Shown here: piece by piece, positions 11,558 through 22,518 of the stretch
Position numbering within the stretch: the stretch's first letter is position 1
Layout of the letters: each line of letters starts with the position of its first letter
NCBI GenBank assembly: GCA_003254885.1
Contig: QANT01003903.1
Coordinates: 1-54,439 of the forward strand
DNA: 54,439 nt
Direction of reading: 5' to 3'
Origin: Purshia tridentata
Lineage: Eukaryota > Streptophyta > Magnoliopsida > Rosales > Rosaceae
Program-made: the position numbers and the translations under genes
The notes under the pieces: generated by a model
Databases searched by the model: none
What the model saw: only the letters and a program-made list of their open reading frames with translations
Told to the model about the DNA's origin: nothing

Positions 11558-12146
11558 ATGAAGGGGTCGGGTCCTCTGGTCGCCTCGGTGGTCGCCGCGT
11601 CCACCATGGCTCTCTCATCGTCTTCTTCCTCCAGCCAGGTGTGTACGCTCAAAAATACTGAAAATGTTGAATTTATTTTGAAATGGACAACAGTATCTTT
11701 GTGAAAATAGAAATTTCCGATTCGATCTGCCCATTTCTGTGTCCCAATGAACTTATATTTACAATAGATGAAAATAAAAATCGCTTCTTTAATCTCTTTA
11801 TGCCTCAAAATTTGTTAAAAAAATCACTCTATTTAAACAAACAAAAGAGAAAACTTGTTGTAAATGGGCAATTTTGGAAAACGCTTCCATGATGTTTTCT
11901 TCTCATTAACGAATATTTTGGGTCTACAGGGTGCGTTGGTTTGTTTTAGTTAAGCTAATTCAAATGTTTTATTTCTGGTGAAGTAATCTAATTTAAATTG
12001 TAATTTTGTACTTTCATTAGGGATTTTCTTCTGCTGCGATGAAGAATGGTGCACCCAATTCGCATACGCCGTCGGATAAGCAGAAATTCGAGCCAAGATT
12101 CGACGGCTTGAGGTTCATTGAGACTTTGGTGACAGCCCACAGATGA
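11558..12146 (+). CDS. Small protein with C-terminal PRFDGLRFIETLV motif (gene C)
   Basis: Two exons, 11558-11638 and 12021-12146, separated by a 382-bp GT-AG intron in phase 0, giving 68 aa. The N-terminal exon encodes MKGSGPLVASVVAASTMALS followed by a serine run. The second exon encodes GFSSAAMKNG, a polar linker and FEPRFDGLRFIETLVTAHR. The motif is shared with copies A and B on the other strand, but the N-terminal half is different (small hydrophobic and Ser-rich). Short plant proteins with this Ser-rich start and PRFDGLRFIETLV ending exist and are uncharacterised as far as I know. The Ala/Val/Ser-rich start could be an organelle-targeting or membrane-interacting stretch, which is inference only. 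A TATA box and a GA-rich leader precede it. Confidence 0.75.
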
Positions 12147-14780
12147 GGAACCCTCGATCCCCTTTTATTGTTTGAGGAGCCCTTAATTATTAGTAAGTTA
12201 GAATTCATAGAGAAGCAAAGCAGCTTCTTTTCTTTCTTTCTTAGTTTCCAAAATTTGAAGACTCTACTGCTTTGGTGGTGATTGGCAATTGGGCCATTTT
12301 AGTGTTTGTTTAGTGTCTTGAATCTGATTTCTCAACCAAGACAACCTTTTTTGGGTTGTATCTTAGGAATGAAGAATCTTTGTGATTTCAGTACATGTGA
12401 TGTCATGGTCGGGCTTTTTGTTTGTATTTCACTGTAACTTGTCCCTTCTGAATTGCTTTGCTTTCGGAGGAGGAAATTATTTGGAATTGTATAAACATAT
12501 TTTGCCAACCTTTAATTATATGCTTCCAGTTGGTTTGTGTAAAGTTTGGGAATTGACAGCTTCTTAATTGTGTATTATTGCTTATCAAGAAACAGGGTTC
12601 TACTAATTGATTTTGTGATGTAATTGTCAAGGAAAAGCCTGCTATTATAAATTTCAAATTGCCCAATTAAAAAGACTTGGGTTGGCTGTAGTTTCATGAT
12701 TCTGGCTTGTTTACTTAACCAGAAGTCAAAGAAAGGTTGTTTAAACAGAATGACTAAATGCGTGCACATTTGTTTTTAGAGAAAAATGTAAACTAAGTTT
12801 AAATGAAAGTTGGAAACTTCTAGGAAGGTGACTCAGCTCTCTTACACAGTCAATAAGAAAATACCGAATGGGTTTCTTAGATTGTGACTCTAATCTTGGC
12901 TTCATTTGTTGGCTGTTTTACTTGAAACAGAGAAAGATGAGAAACGGAGGGGTTTTTGTTTGGTTTGTTTAGGTCAATTTCTTGGCAAAGCTGTTTGTTT
13001 TGGTCCTTGGCCTTTGGTTAGATAGAAGAGTTTCCTTGGTCATATCCATGTGTCCTTGATGTTCATCAACCGGACCACAAACATTATTGAGGCAAAGTAA
13101 AATATTTAGCCAGCAATTTGAAGGATGTTGATATTATATTTTTCAGAAATGATGAAATAAACATGGGTTCATTTTGATGGGAGCTTAAAGTCCGAATAAA
13201 CATCAATTTAGATGTCCATGCTTCCTCTCTCGACTCTTCAACTAAAGACTTCTAGATCAATGGTTTGGTATGCTGTTGTGTTTTATAATCTATAACTGAA
13301 AAATAGTAATGACAACCAACAACCATTGTTTGTTTGTTCCACACAAGTATGGGCCCTACTGCCTAGCTCTTGGCTGAAAGTCATTATAGATGCACCTTCA
13401 ACATGGGCCAGTGGAGAAGAGAAAGGAACAATTGTAAAGTATTATAATTTCTCTATAAGAAGTGGGGTTGGGAATATATAGAAAAAAATCTGAACAAGGC
13501 ATATGATTTGGTACATGAATCAGGTTGCACTACTGGTCAAACTTCGTTTTCGTGCAATTGACAGTGCCTTTCTTGTAATTTGATTCTCCAAATCACAGCC
13601 ACAAATGGAATAAATGGCCTACAATCACAAACAAGATATGTATTAATACTTGTGGGTATCATATGTGGATGGTATGAACCCTGTGCCTAAAGGCAACTAC
13701 AGAACTAACTCCTCTCATCTTTAAAGCGTTCTTCATTAGATTGCTTACTACATTGTAGCCACTTATTATGATGATATGGATTGAACAAGATGGGTTTGAA
13801 TTTCTCATTCCAAGTAAAAGGGTAAAAAGCAAAATTAGGTTCTCAAAGATTCTTGGGCCATGAGCAGGGTCCAAGTTGAGTCTACTTTCTCAAGGCCCAG
13901 CCCGCTAATCTCTTACGGCCTACTCTCGAAGGCTACAATCAAACCTTTGGCATTGTAACACCAAGTTATTCCATCTCCATTTCTTAATTTTTATAGTCCC
14001 AAAAATATCAAAAACAGAAGAAAGAATCATTAATTAAACATGTTGTACAAGTATGAGATAGTCTGAGAAAAAACAAATTCAAGAAAGAGATGGGTTCCAA
14101 ACCATTCCATTTTTAAAATCTAAATTAGCATAGTGGTTTAACATTTAGCACCAAATAATGTGCACCTCCCAAGATTCCGAGTTAAAAATTCATCTTAATT
14201 TTTTAGCTACTAATTAAATATGACTATTAACTATGATGATAAAGATTGTTGTTTCAACAATGATCGATCCTTGTGTAATTTAATACGTGAGCCATTTCTT
14301 AAACAAAAAATGTAAAAGCAATGACTGGGGAAATTTTTTTAACGATCAAGAAAGTCCCGATGTCTCTGTTACTCTATTAAACGAAAGTGATGGGTACTAT
14401 ATCACCCCTTCCATTTCCACCGTCCATACTGCATTGCTGTCAATAAAGATCTGAGAGAAAGCTACTTTCAACAACAGTAAGTTTCAGTGTTTCACAAAAC
14501 AAAATATTGGGTTGTCGTTTTATGGATTGCTTGCTTTCCATACTCGTTACGGTGCCGTTTCTGCTACTCCATTCAAGATTCAAGAAAAAATCTAGAGCTG
14601 CTCACTCAAGTGGCAAGTCCCAATAATTTAACATGCACCGTGCAATCAATGATCTCCGCACGTGATCATTCTTGAGGTCACCGCTACTTTTTTGCCACAT
14701 GTCATGGTACGACACTCCACTTGGCAAGTGGAAATCACCCACTTTCAAGTGACTATTTCCCACCAAAAGCTGACCCAACA
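12147..14780. other. Intergenic, no gene seen
   Basis: The first 400 bp or so are likely the 3' UTR of small gene C. The rest is AT-rich with no supported coding frame. The last 200 bp carry several CACTTG/CAAGTG hexamers upstream of the starch synthase gene. Confidence 0.5.
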
Positions 14781-14858
14781 CTCTCAAACTGTTGAGTGAG
14801 ACTCGGAGACTGGAACTGTGAGAGTGAGAGAGTCACTCACTCACTGATCACTTAACAG

Positions 14859-15265
14859 GTCCTTTGTGAACTAGTTAAGTATAAGTTGTATAACTTCATC
14901 GATTAATTTTACTTAATTTGCAACTGGAATCTTAATATAACTATACAACAAAAATTTGGTATGATCGGGTCCGATTTTTGCTCTTATCTTGATAACTATA
15001 CAACAAAAGTTTCAGAGATTTTCTCAAGGGTAGTTATGATTTCAATTTTAATATATTATGTAAGCACTTTTGTGTTCAAATTTATGATCATTTCTTTGGG
15101 TCTCTTTTCCTTGAGTAATCTTTGACCCCTACCATTTTGCTTCATCATCTATTTGGGTCTCTGTTCTTTGAGTAATCTGTGACCCCCACAGCTCTTGCTT
15201 GATCATCTTGCTCTTTATTCATGTTAATATCTGTGGTTTAATTGATTGGTTTGGCTGTGTTTCAG
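14859..15265 (+). other. Probable 5'-UTR intron of GBSS
   Basis: AACAG|GTCCTT at 14858/14859 is a possible donor. TTTCAG at 15260-15265 is a good acceptor 16 bp before the ATG. Waxy genes in many plants have a first intron in the leader, which makes this likely. The donor choice is uncertain. Confidence 0.45.
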
Positions 15266-15281
15266 AGCAAGGATATTAGAT

Positions 15282-18276
15282 ATGGCAACTGTGACAACAA
15301 CCTCAAACTTTGCATCAAGGACCTATCATGTTAATGGAGCTTCAGGGTCAGAAACCAGAACAAAGTTGGGGCAGATGGGCCTATGGAACCAACCCATGAC
15401 TCACAACGGGCTGAGATCTTTGAGCAACTTGGATATGCTTCGGATGAGAACTCGGCCCGATTCAGTTGCTAGGCAAGCCATGAGGAAAGTTGAGAAAATG
15501 GAGAGTGATAGGTGGTCTGTGGGGAGAATTATATGTGGGAATGGAATGAACTTGGTTTTTGTGGGGGCTGAAGTTGGTCCATGGAGCAAAACTGGTGGTC
15601 TTGGTGATGTTCTTGGAGGACTCCCACCAGCGATGGCGGTTTGTGAATTCTCCAACTTTGTCTCTATGATTTTCATCTTCTTGGGTTTAGTTTCACTGAC
15701 TTTTGTACCTGATCAATGTATAGGCTAATGGTCACCGTGTTATGACGGTGTCTCCACGCTATGACCAATACAGAGATGCATGGGACACTAGTGTACTAGT
15801 TGAGGTAAGTTTCATTTATGTTTTGGTGAGTAATGTATGCTTTGGAAATTTTTCCCCAAATGATCCGCAGCTTTATGTATGCAGTTAGAAGTTGGTGGTA
15901 GAACTGAAACTGTTCGTTTCTTCCATTGTTACAAACGGGGGGTTGATCGTGTGTTTCTGGATCATCCATGGTTCCTTGAGAAGGTAGGGAGTTTCTTTTT
16001 GTTGTCTAAGGCTACATGGGTTTAACTGGATCTTTGACTGATGCTTGACTTTCTGAATATGAAGGTATGGGGTAAAACTGGATCCAAAATCTATGGGCCT
16101 AGGGCGGGAGAGGATTACAAGGAAAACCAGTTGCGCTTCAGCTTGTTGTGCAAGGCATGTCATTTGTTTAATTTTCTTTTTATTAACTCGAGAAAGTTAT
16201 CCACTTGAAATAATAGAAATGAAAGCTTTGCATTTGTTGGTTGTCTTAGAACAAATAGATTATCATGGTGTTTTTGACTCTTTTTAAATTTCAGGCTGCG
16301 CTGGAGGCACCGAAGGTTCTAAATTTGAACAGCAACCAATACTTCTCTGGACCTTATGGTGTGCATCTTTGTCTTTTTTTAAAAAAAAAAGTATAACTTC
16401 TACTTCAAGAAATAGTGTAACTCTATATGTATGCTTGGTTACCTCATTGCAGGAGAGGATGTCATATTCATTGCTAATGATTGGCACACTGCTCTTCTTC
16501 CCTCCTACTTAAAATCCTTCTACAAACCAAGGGGGATTTACAAAAATGCCAAGGTAAGAAGTCCTGGGTAGGAGCATCATTTAGAGTCTGGCCATTTCTT
16601 TCCCTTGAAAGCTGAAATAGTGCTTGATAAATGATGGCAGGTTGCGTTTTGCATCCACAATATAGCTTACCAGGGCAGATTTCCCTTTGCGGACTTCTCG
16701 TGTCTTGATTTGCCTGACCAACTTAGGAGTTCTTTTGACTTCATTGATGGGTATACACTACAGATTAATACAGCAATTATGACAAAGAATATAAAAATTT
16801 TACTAGTGGATTTGATAAATTATTCCTCTTTATTTCTGAATGTTTGGTTTGCAGGTATAACAAGCCTGTGAAGGGGAGAAAAATTAATTGGATGAAGGCT
16901 GGCATATTGGAATCCGACAGGGTTATAACTGTGAGCCCATACTATGCCCAGGAACTTGTTTCTGGAGAAGATAAAGGTGTGGAATTAGATAACATTATTC
17001 GTAAGACCGGCATAACTGGTATTGTGAATGGCATGGACGTTCAAGAGTGGAATCCAGCCACAGACAAATACTTAGATGTCAAATATGATGCTACAACTGT
17101 AAGTAATTCCTAAGGATTTTTAATTCCATAACATATCTGGAAGGAAAACTTTGCACTGATCATTATTGTGTATGTCCAGGTACTGGATGCAAAGCCTCTA
17201 TTGAAGGAGGCCCTTCAAGCTGAAGCTGGGTTGCCAGTTGATAAGAACATCCCTGTGATAGGCTTCATTGGTAGGCTAGAGGAGCAGAAAGGTTCAGATA
17301 TTCTAGTAGAAGCCATTCCAAAATTCATTGGAGAGGATGTGCAAATAATTGTCCTTGTAAGTATCTTATGGATCTGCTTCCTTTATTTTATTGGCAGTAG
17401 GCATAGAGTTAAATTTGATGGCAAGATATATATTTTTTCTATCAGGGAACTGGCAAAAAGATCATGGAGAGTCAGACCAAGCAGATAGAGATGAGATATC
17501 CGGGAAAGGCTGTAGGAGTGGCAAAATTCAATGTCCCATTAGCCCACATGATTGTTGCTGGTGCTGATTATATGTTGATCCCAAGTAGATTTGAACCATG
17601 TGGTCTCATTCAGTTGCATGCTATGAGATATGGAACAGTAAGGAGCATGATTCCCCTTTCCCCCACTTGATTCTCATTGACTTCCTCTAATGGTGCTGAA
17701 TGCAATAACTGCAGGTCCCTATTGTTGCCTCAACTGGTGGACTTGTTGACACTGTCAAGGAAGGTTTTACAGGATTTCACATGGGAGCTTTCAATGTTGA
17801 AGTAATTCAATGACTTGGCTTTGCATCTATGACACACAGCTGCACTACTTTTTCTATTTCTCTGTTCTGCTTAATCTTCAAAATGCTGAATTGTATCTGT
17901 GGTGCCTGTTTTATAGTGTGATGCAGTTGATCCAGCAGATGTGACTGCAATAGCTACTACTGTCAAGAGAGCTCTGGCAACCTATGGTACTGCTTCCATG
18001 AAAGAGATGATCCAGAATTGCATGGCCCAAGATCTTTCGTGGAAGGTTAGTATGATATTGAGTAGCTAGTTCTAGTTGTAATTTTGACTTTTAATCTGCT
18101 CCTTAGAAGTGATTGTAAGTTTGTAACAATATATTTAAAATATGTTGTTTTTAATGCAGGAACCTTCCAAACAATGGGAAAAGATGCTGTTAAGCCTGGA
18201 AGTTACTGGTGGCGAGCCTGGTGTTGAAGGGGAAGAAATTGCTCCTCTTGCCAAGGAAAATGTTGCCACTCCCTGA
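15282..18276 (+). CDS. GBSSI: Granule-bound starch synthase I (waxy), plastid
   Basis: ADP-glucose:starch glucosyltransferase (GT5 family) that makes amylose inside starch granules in plastids. Thirteen coding exons: 15282-15638, 15724-15804, 15885-15983, 16065-16154, 16295-16358, 16453-16553, 16641-16750, 16855-17098, 17180-17356, 17446-17637, 17715-17801, 17917-18045 and 18160-18276. They give 615 aa, the usual GBSSI length and exon number. The first 75 residues or so are a Ser/Thr/Arg-rich transit peptide. The ADP-glucose-binding KTGGL motif is at 103-107 ([19 protein letters not shown]), and the second, STGGL, is at 511-515. Other family stretches include [24 protein letters not shown] and PSRFEPCGL. 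All introns are GT-AG except intron 4 (16155-16294), which starts with GC. Nothing suggests loss of function. Many plants carry two GBSSI-type loci, and I cannot tell which this is. Confidence 0.95.
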
Positions 18277-20690
18277 GCATTATTAAGCTTCAGATATTGA
18301 CCTATAATTATATAAAGTTCCACGAGCAGTAACAGCTATTGGTTCTTAAGCTCCAGCTTCCGAGTGAGTAATATGCTTGGTCAAAAACTCAGCTTTTCTA
18401 TAATCAACTATGTATGTATAAAGTAATTATGTAATGCCTTTGTTGCTGTTATAAAGACTTGGAGAACAAGTTTTGCGGTTCTTGTCTAGTACCTCTTTTA
18501 CATACTGCAAGTAGATAAAATATATATAGTGTTCTTGTAAGGTTCCTCTTTCCTCCCCTCCAGAAATATAACGTGTTTTTCTTTGCCTGCTAATGTGACT
18601 GCATGCATTAACAATTGCATGCTTGCAAATGCATCATGCAAATATGGGATTCCAATGCATTTGTGTTTTAGTCATGAATTCCCTTGTAAGCTGGCATCGA
18701 AATGCAAGGAGTAATTAGTCTAAACACATTTGATGACTGGCCTTAATTACCATTTGGATGCTGGAGAATATTAAAATTGTAGACAAAGCAAAAGAATCTT
18801 GTTGGTCTGGTAACCTTGTCAACTTCATTCAATGGGTGGTCTCCCTTAGTTTCTTCATTCAAAGAAGTAAAAACTTTTTCGAAGAGTGTTGAATAATTGA
18901 AGTATGATAAGATTTAGGATAGCAAGATACCAACTTTACTTGTCTTCACACCAGTACACCTACAAGTCGACCAAAAAAGGTACTACTTTTCTTTTTTATA
19001 GGTTGTAAGTTAGCAGGGTTTTACTGTTTAAGAGACTTTTAAGTGGCCGTTTGCAAAAGGGGTTTTATTAGATTCCCTATCTTTCAATCTGTGAAAACTG
19101 TAAGAGAGAATACCCCAACAGGTTCATGAATCGAATTTATCTTGTGTACTACTATGTTACTGTGCCATTTCCACAAGAATTTATGGTCACTTTCAAACCA
19201 GGAAAAAGAATCTAAAGGAGAATATTTTTCTGCAAAACTTTAATAGGAACTGTGACATGACATATAATGTAAGGATAAAAAAATACAATTGTAACAATAA
19301 CGGTCTTTATTATATTTTTTATTTTTTTAATTACAAGAAAAGAGGAGGGTTGGAATTCAGATTTATAGGAAGGAGCTTTTGTGTCCTTTACCAACTAGGA
19401 CAATTAGACCATCCCTAATTTATGTTTTCATTATCGTTGAATCAATATATAATAATTATACAAAGAAGAAATCAGATGATAAATTAAGTATTAAGAAAAA
19501 GTTAACATGGTGGATGGTAGAATAATAGTAAATTGAAACACAAGCAATCACTTCAATTGGTCGAACTAACAAAGTGACAAACATTATGATGCTCAAGGGG
19601 AATTTTTCTCATCAGATGGACATAAATAATGGATAATTATGAAAGTGAAATACACGCAAATGATAGTGTCTTTGTGCGGCGGACACCACATTATGTACAG
19701 TCACACCCACATCAGCATGATGTAGGTGTCCGCACCATAACACCACCCACTCAAACACTCCAAAATGATTAATTCAACTTGAAAATTGATAGGCAAGTGG
19801 ATCTTATTTTGTCCATGAAAATTGATGTTTTCCAAAAACAGAAGAAAAAGAAGATCTAGAATTGATTAATTCTCACAGATATTTAAATGCAACTGACTGT
19901 AAATAATTAATAATATATGGAGTCTAAAAGTGCATGGCAGTAGAGAAAGACATTTGGGTTACGACTTTGCGTAGCAGTGACATATTCACATATGGCCATT
20001 GAATATGAAGCAAGAGTTAAAAGGAGATTATAAAACGGCGAAACGTTCATTCACACTGCCTTTGCTTCGCATGCATGCCACGTATCTTTGTCGTTCTCCT
20101 TTTCTTCTCTGCTACCATCGTTGTCGTTTTTTTTTAACCCTTGGGAAGAACCCAATGGTAACAGCCTAACATAACAGCCCTTAAATTAAATATTAAAAAA
20201 CGAAAAAAAAAAAAGGTCAATCAGATATAAAGTAAAGTTTCTCATGAAAAGTGAATTGCTCTCCCGGATTGAGTGGATTGGGAATGGTGATCATGTGAAG
20301 ATTGTCGGACACCATTCACCGGGGCCCCACCCCTGAACACCATCACCACCGTTGAAAGCCAACCCAATGCATCATCAATCATAGCCTGAAATTCAAGAAA
20401 GAATCAAATCACTCACGAATCACACCAAATGCATTTTCTTAAGAAACAAACAGTGAGTGATAGAAAGATAGAGAGAGCCTTTTATTCCGTTGGTCCCCTT
20501 TTAGCTTCCAAAACCTGACCTGCTTGGCTTGCCCACCCTTCCCTAAAATATCATCCAAGCTCTCATTTCTATCCTCCTCCTATATCTCCTTCCTCTTTCC
20601 CAATACATAGATTTCTCAGCTGCGTACGGACATTGGGTGTTGGACATTGTCCCAGCTCAAATATCTGAGGCTGTTAGTGAGAGTGTGAGG
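18277..20690. other. GBSS 3' UTR, then intergenic
   Basis: The 3' UTR of GBSS probably ends within a few hundred bases. The remainder shows no supported gene. An imperfect inverted repeat (GTGCGG..GACACC against GGTGTCCGCAC) lies at about 19673-19738. Confidence 0.5.
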
Positions 20691-20700
20691 CCTCCATAGT

Positions 20701-20733
20701 CACTCACTCACTCACTCTCTCTCTCTCTCTCCC
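20701..20733. repeat. (CACT)n(CT)n microsatellite in the GH17 leader
   Basis: CACT units followed by an uninterrupted CT run, about 90 bp before the ATG of the glucanase gene. Probably in its 5' UTR. Confidence 0.75.
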
Positions 20734-20821
20734 CTCACTGTTGCCCAATTTGGAGCTTCACCTGCATTTGCTTTTTTTATTCTCACTTTTACAATCTCCA
20801 AGCTCAGCAGTCAGCACCCAA

Positions 20822-22518
20822 ATGGAGACCAGTAGCTGCCACTACTGCTCTTCAACATTCTTAATTGTTCTCCTCATTTCAGGTACTAACAACAAGAATA
20901 AAACCCAACCCACTTTAGATCACTCCCATTTTGTTCTAAAGCTTCAATCTTTTTTCACTTTTCTTGTTGTCTAATTCTAACATGAGAGTGTCATTGTTTT
21001 TTTGTTTCAAAGCTTTTATGTTTGCAGAAATGGTTAATTCAATGGGAATAAACTACGGCCAAATCGCCAACAACTTACCAACACCGGAGGCGGTGGTGCC
21101 CTTAGTGAAATCCATGGGAATCACCAAAATCAAGCTCTACGACGCCGACCCAAGAGTCCTAAAAGCCTTTGCCAACACCGGAGTGGAGTTCATAGTGGGC
21201 CTGGGCAACGAGTACCTCGCCAAGGTCCAAGATCCGGCCCAGGCCCAAGCTTGGGTCAAGTCCAACGTCAAGGCCTACCTGCCTGCCACCAATATTACCT
21301 GCATCTTCGTCGGCAATGAAGTCCTCACCTTCAACGACACCTCCCTTACCGGAAACCTTCTCCCGGCGATGCAGTCCGTCCACACCGCCCTCGTCCAGCT
21401 AGGACTTGACAAGCAGGTCGCCGTCACCACCGCCCATTCCCTCTCAGTTCTCGAAACCTCCTTCCCCCCGTCCGCCGGAGCTTTCCGCCGGGATCTGAAA
21501 AACTGCATCACCGCGATTCTCGACTTCCACTCCAAAACCGGCTCGCCCTTCCTGATCAATGCGTACCCTTACTTCGCCTACAAGTCGAATCCGAAGCAGG
21601 TCCCTCTCGACTACGTCCTCTTTCAGCCGAACGCCGGCGCCGTCGATCCGGCCACCAATCTCCACTACGACAATATGTTATTCGCTCAGATCGACGCCGT
21701 TTACTCCGCCCTGGCTTCGCTAGGGTACAAGAAGCTTCCGATTCACATATCGGAAACCGGTTGGCCGTCAAAAGGGGATGAAGACGAGGCCGGAGCTACG
21801 CCGGAGAATGCGAAGAAGTACAACGGGAATCTGATCAAGCTCATTTGCCAGAAGAAGGGCACGCCGTTGAGGCCGAGCTCCGACTTGAACATTTACGTGT
21901 TCGCTTTGTTCAATGAGAACATGAAGCCCGGCCCGACTTCGGAGCGGAACTTCGGGTTGTTTAAGCCCGACGGGACACCAGCGTACTCGATCGGATTCAA
22001 GTTGAACAGTTCTGTTGGTAACAGCAGCTCCGATTCAGTTTCGGGTTCGGGTGGGTCTAGTCCGGTCATCGACGGTTCGCCGCCGGGTTCTTCCAGTACT
22101 GGCTATTTGTCCATTTCCAAAGCTCCCGCCACGGTGAGTCCTTCACTTTTACTGTTTAGTGTTTACTGTTTGCTGTGAGTGGTGAGTGACAGTGACGGAG
22201 CCAAGCAGCACTGCTGAAAGCAGGTAAGCAGCTAAGCTGTAGCGGGACACATGTCCAATCGTTTATTCGTCGTTCAATCATGATAAGATTTACGAGATTT
22301 AATTGAATTTTTGTAAAGGTGACGCGCCGCAGAAAACGACGTCAGATGCATGTGTTGTTGTCGTCATTCTCAGAAACTTTAATATTTTTTTGTTTTTTTA
22401 CTTTTGTACTTTTGTACTTTTGTAATGGTGGTTTGATTTTCAGGAGAGATGGCATATGATTGTTTCGATTCCCATGTTGTGGTTGGTCCTGTTGTTGATG
22501 AAGTTACACGTCCTTTGA
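20822..22518 (+). CDS. GPI-anchored glucan endo-1,3-beta-glucosidase (GH17)
   Basis: Hydrolyses 1,3-beta-glucan (callose) at the cell surface. Three exons, 20822-20882, 21028-22133 and 22444-22518, give 413 aa with GT-AG introns. Residues 1-20 (METSS... FLIVLLIS) are a signal peptide, and the mature enzyme starts near GINYGQIANNLPTP. The acid/base Glu is E118 in FVGNEVLTF. The nucleophile is E263 in ISETGWPSKG. A Ser/Gly/Pro-rich linker follows the catalytic domain, and the last exon adds a hydrophobic tail (WHMIVSIPMLWLVLLLMKL), as expected for a GPI attachment signal. There is no X8/CBM43 domain. It is closest in layout to Arabidopsis BG10/BG11/BG14-type enzymes, some of which sit at plasmodesmata. 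Reading through the second intron gives a different tail ending at 22178. The central exon is much richer in G/C, especially at third codon positions, than its neighbours. Confidence 0.92.
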
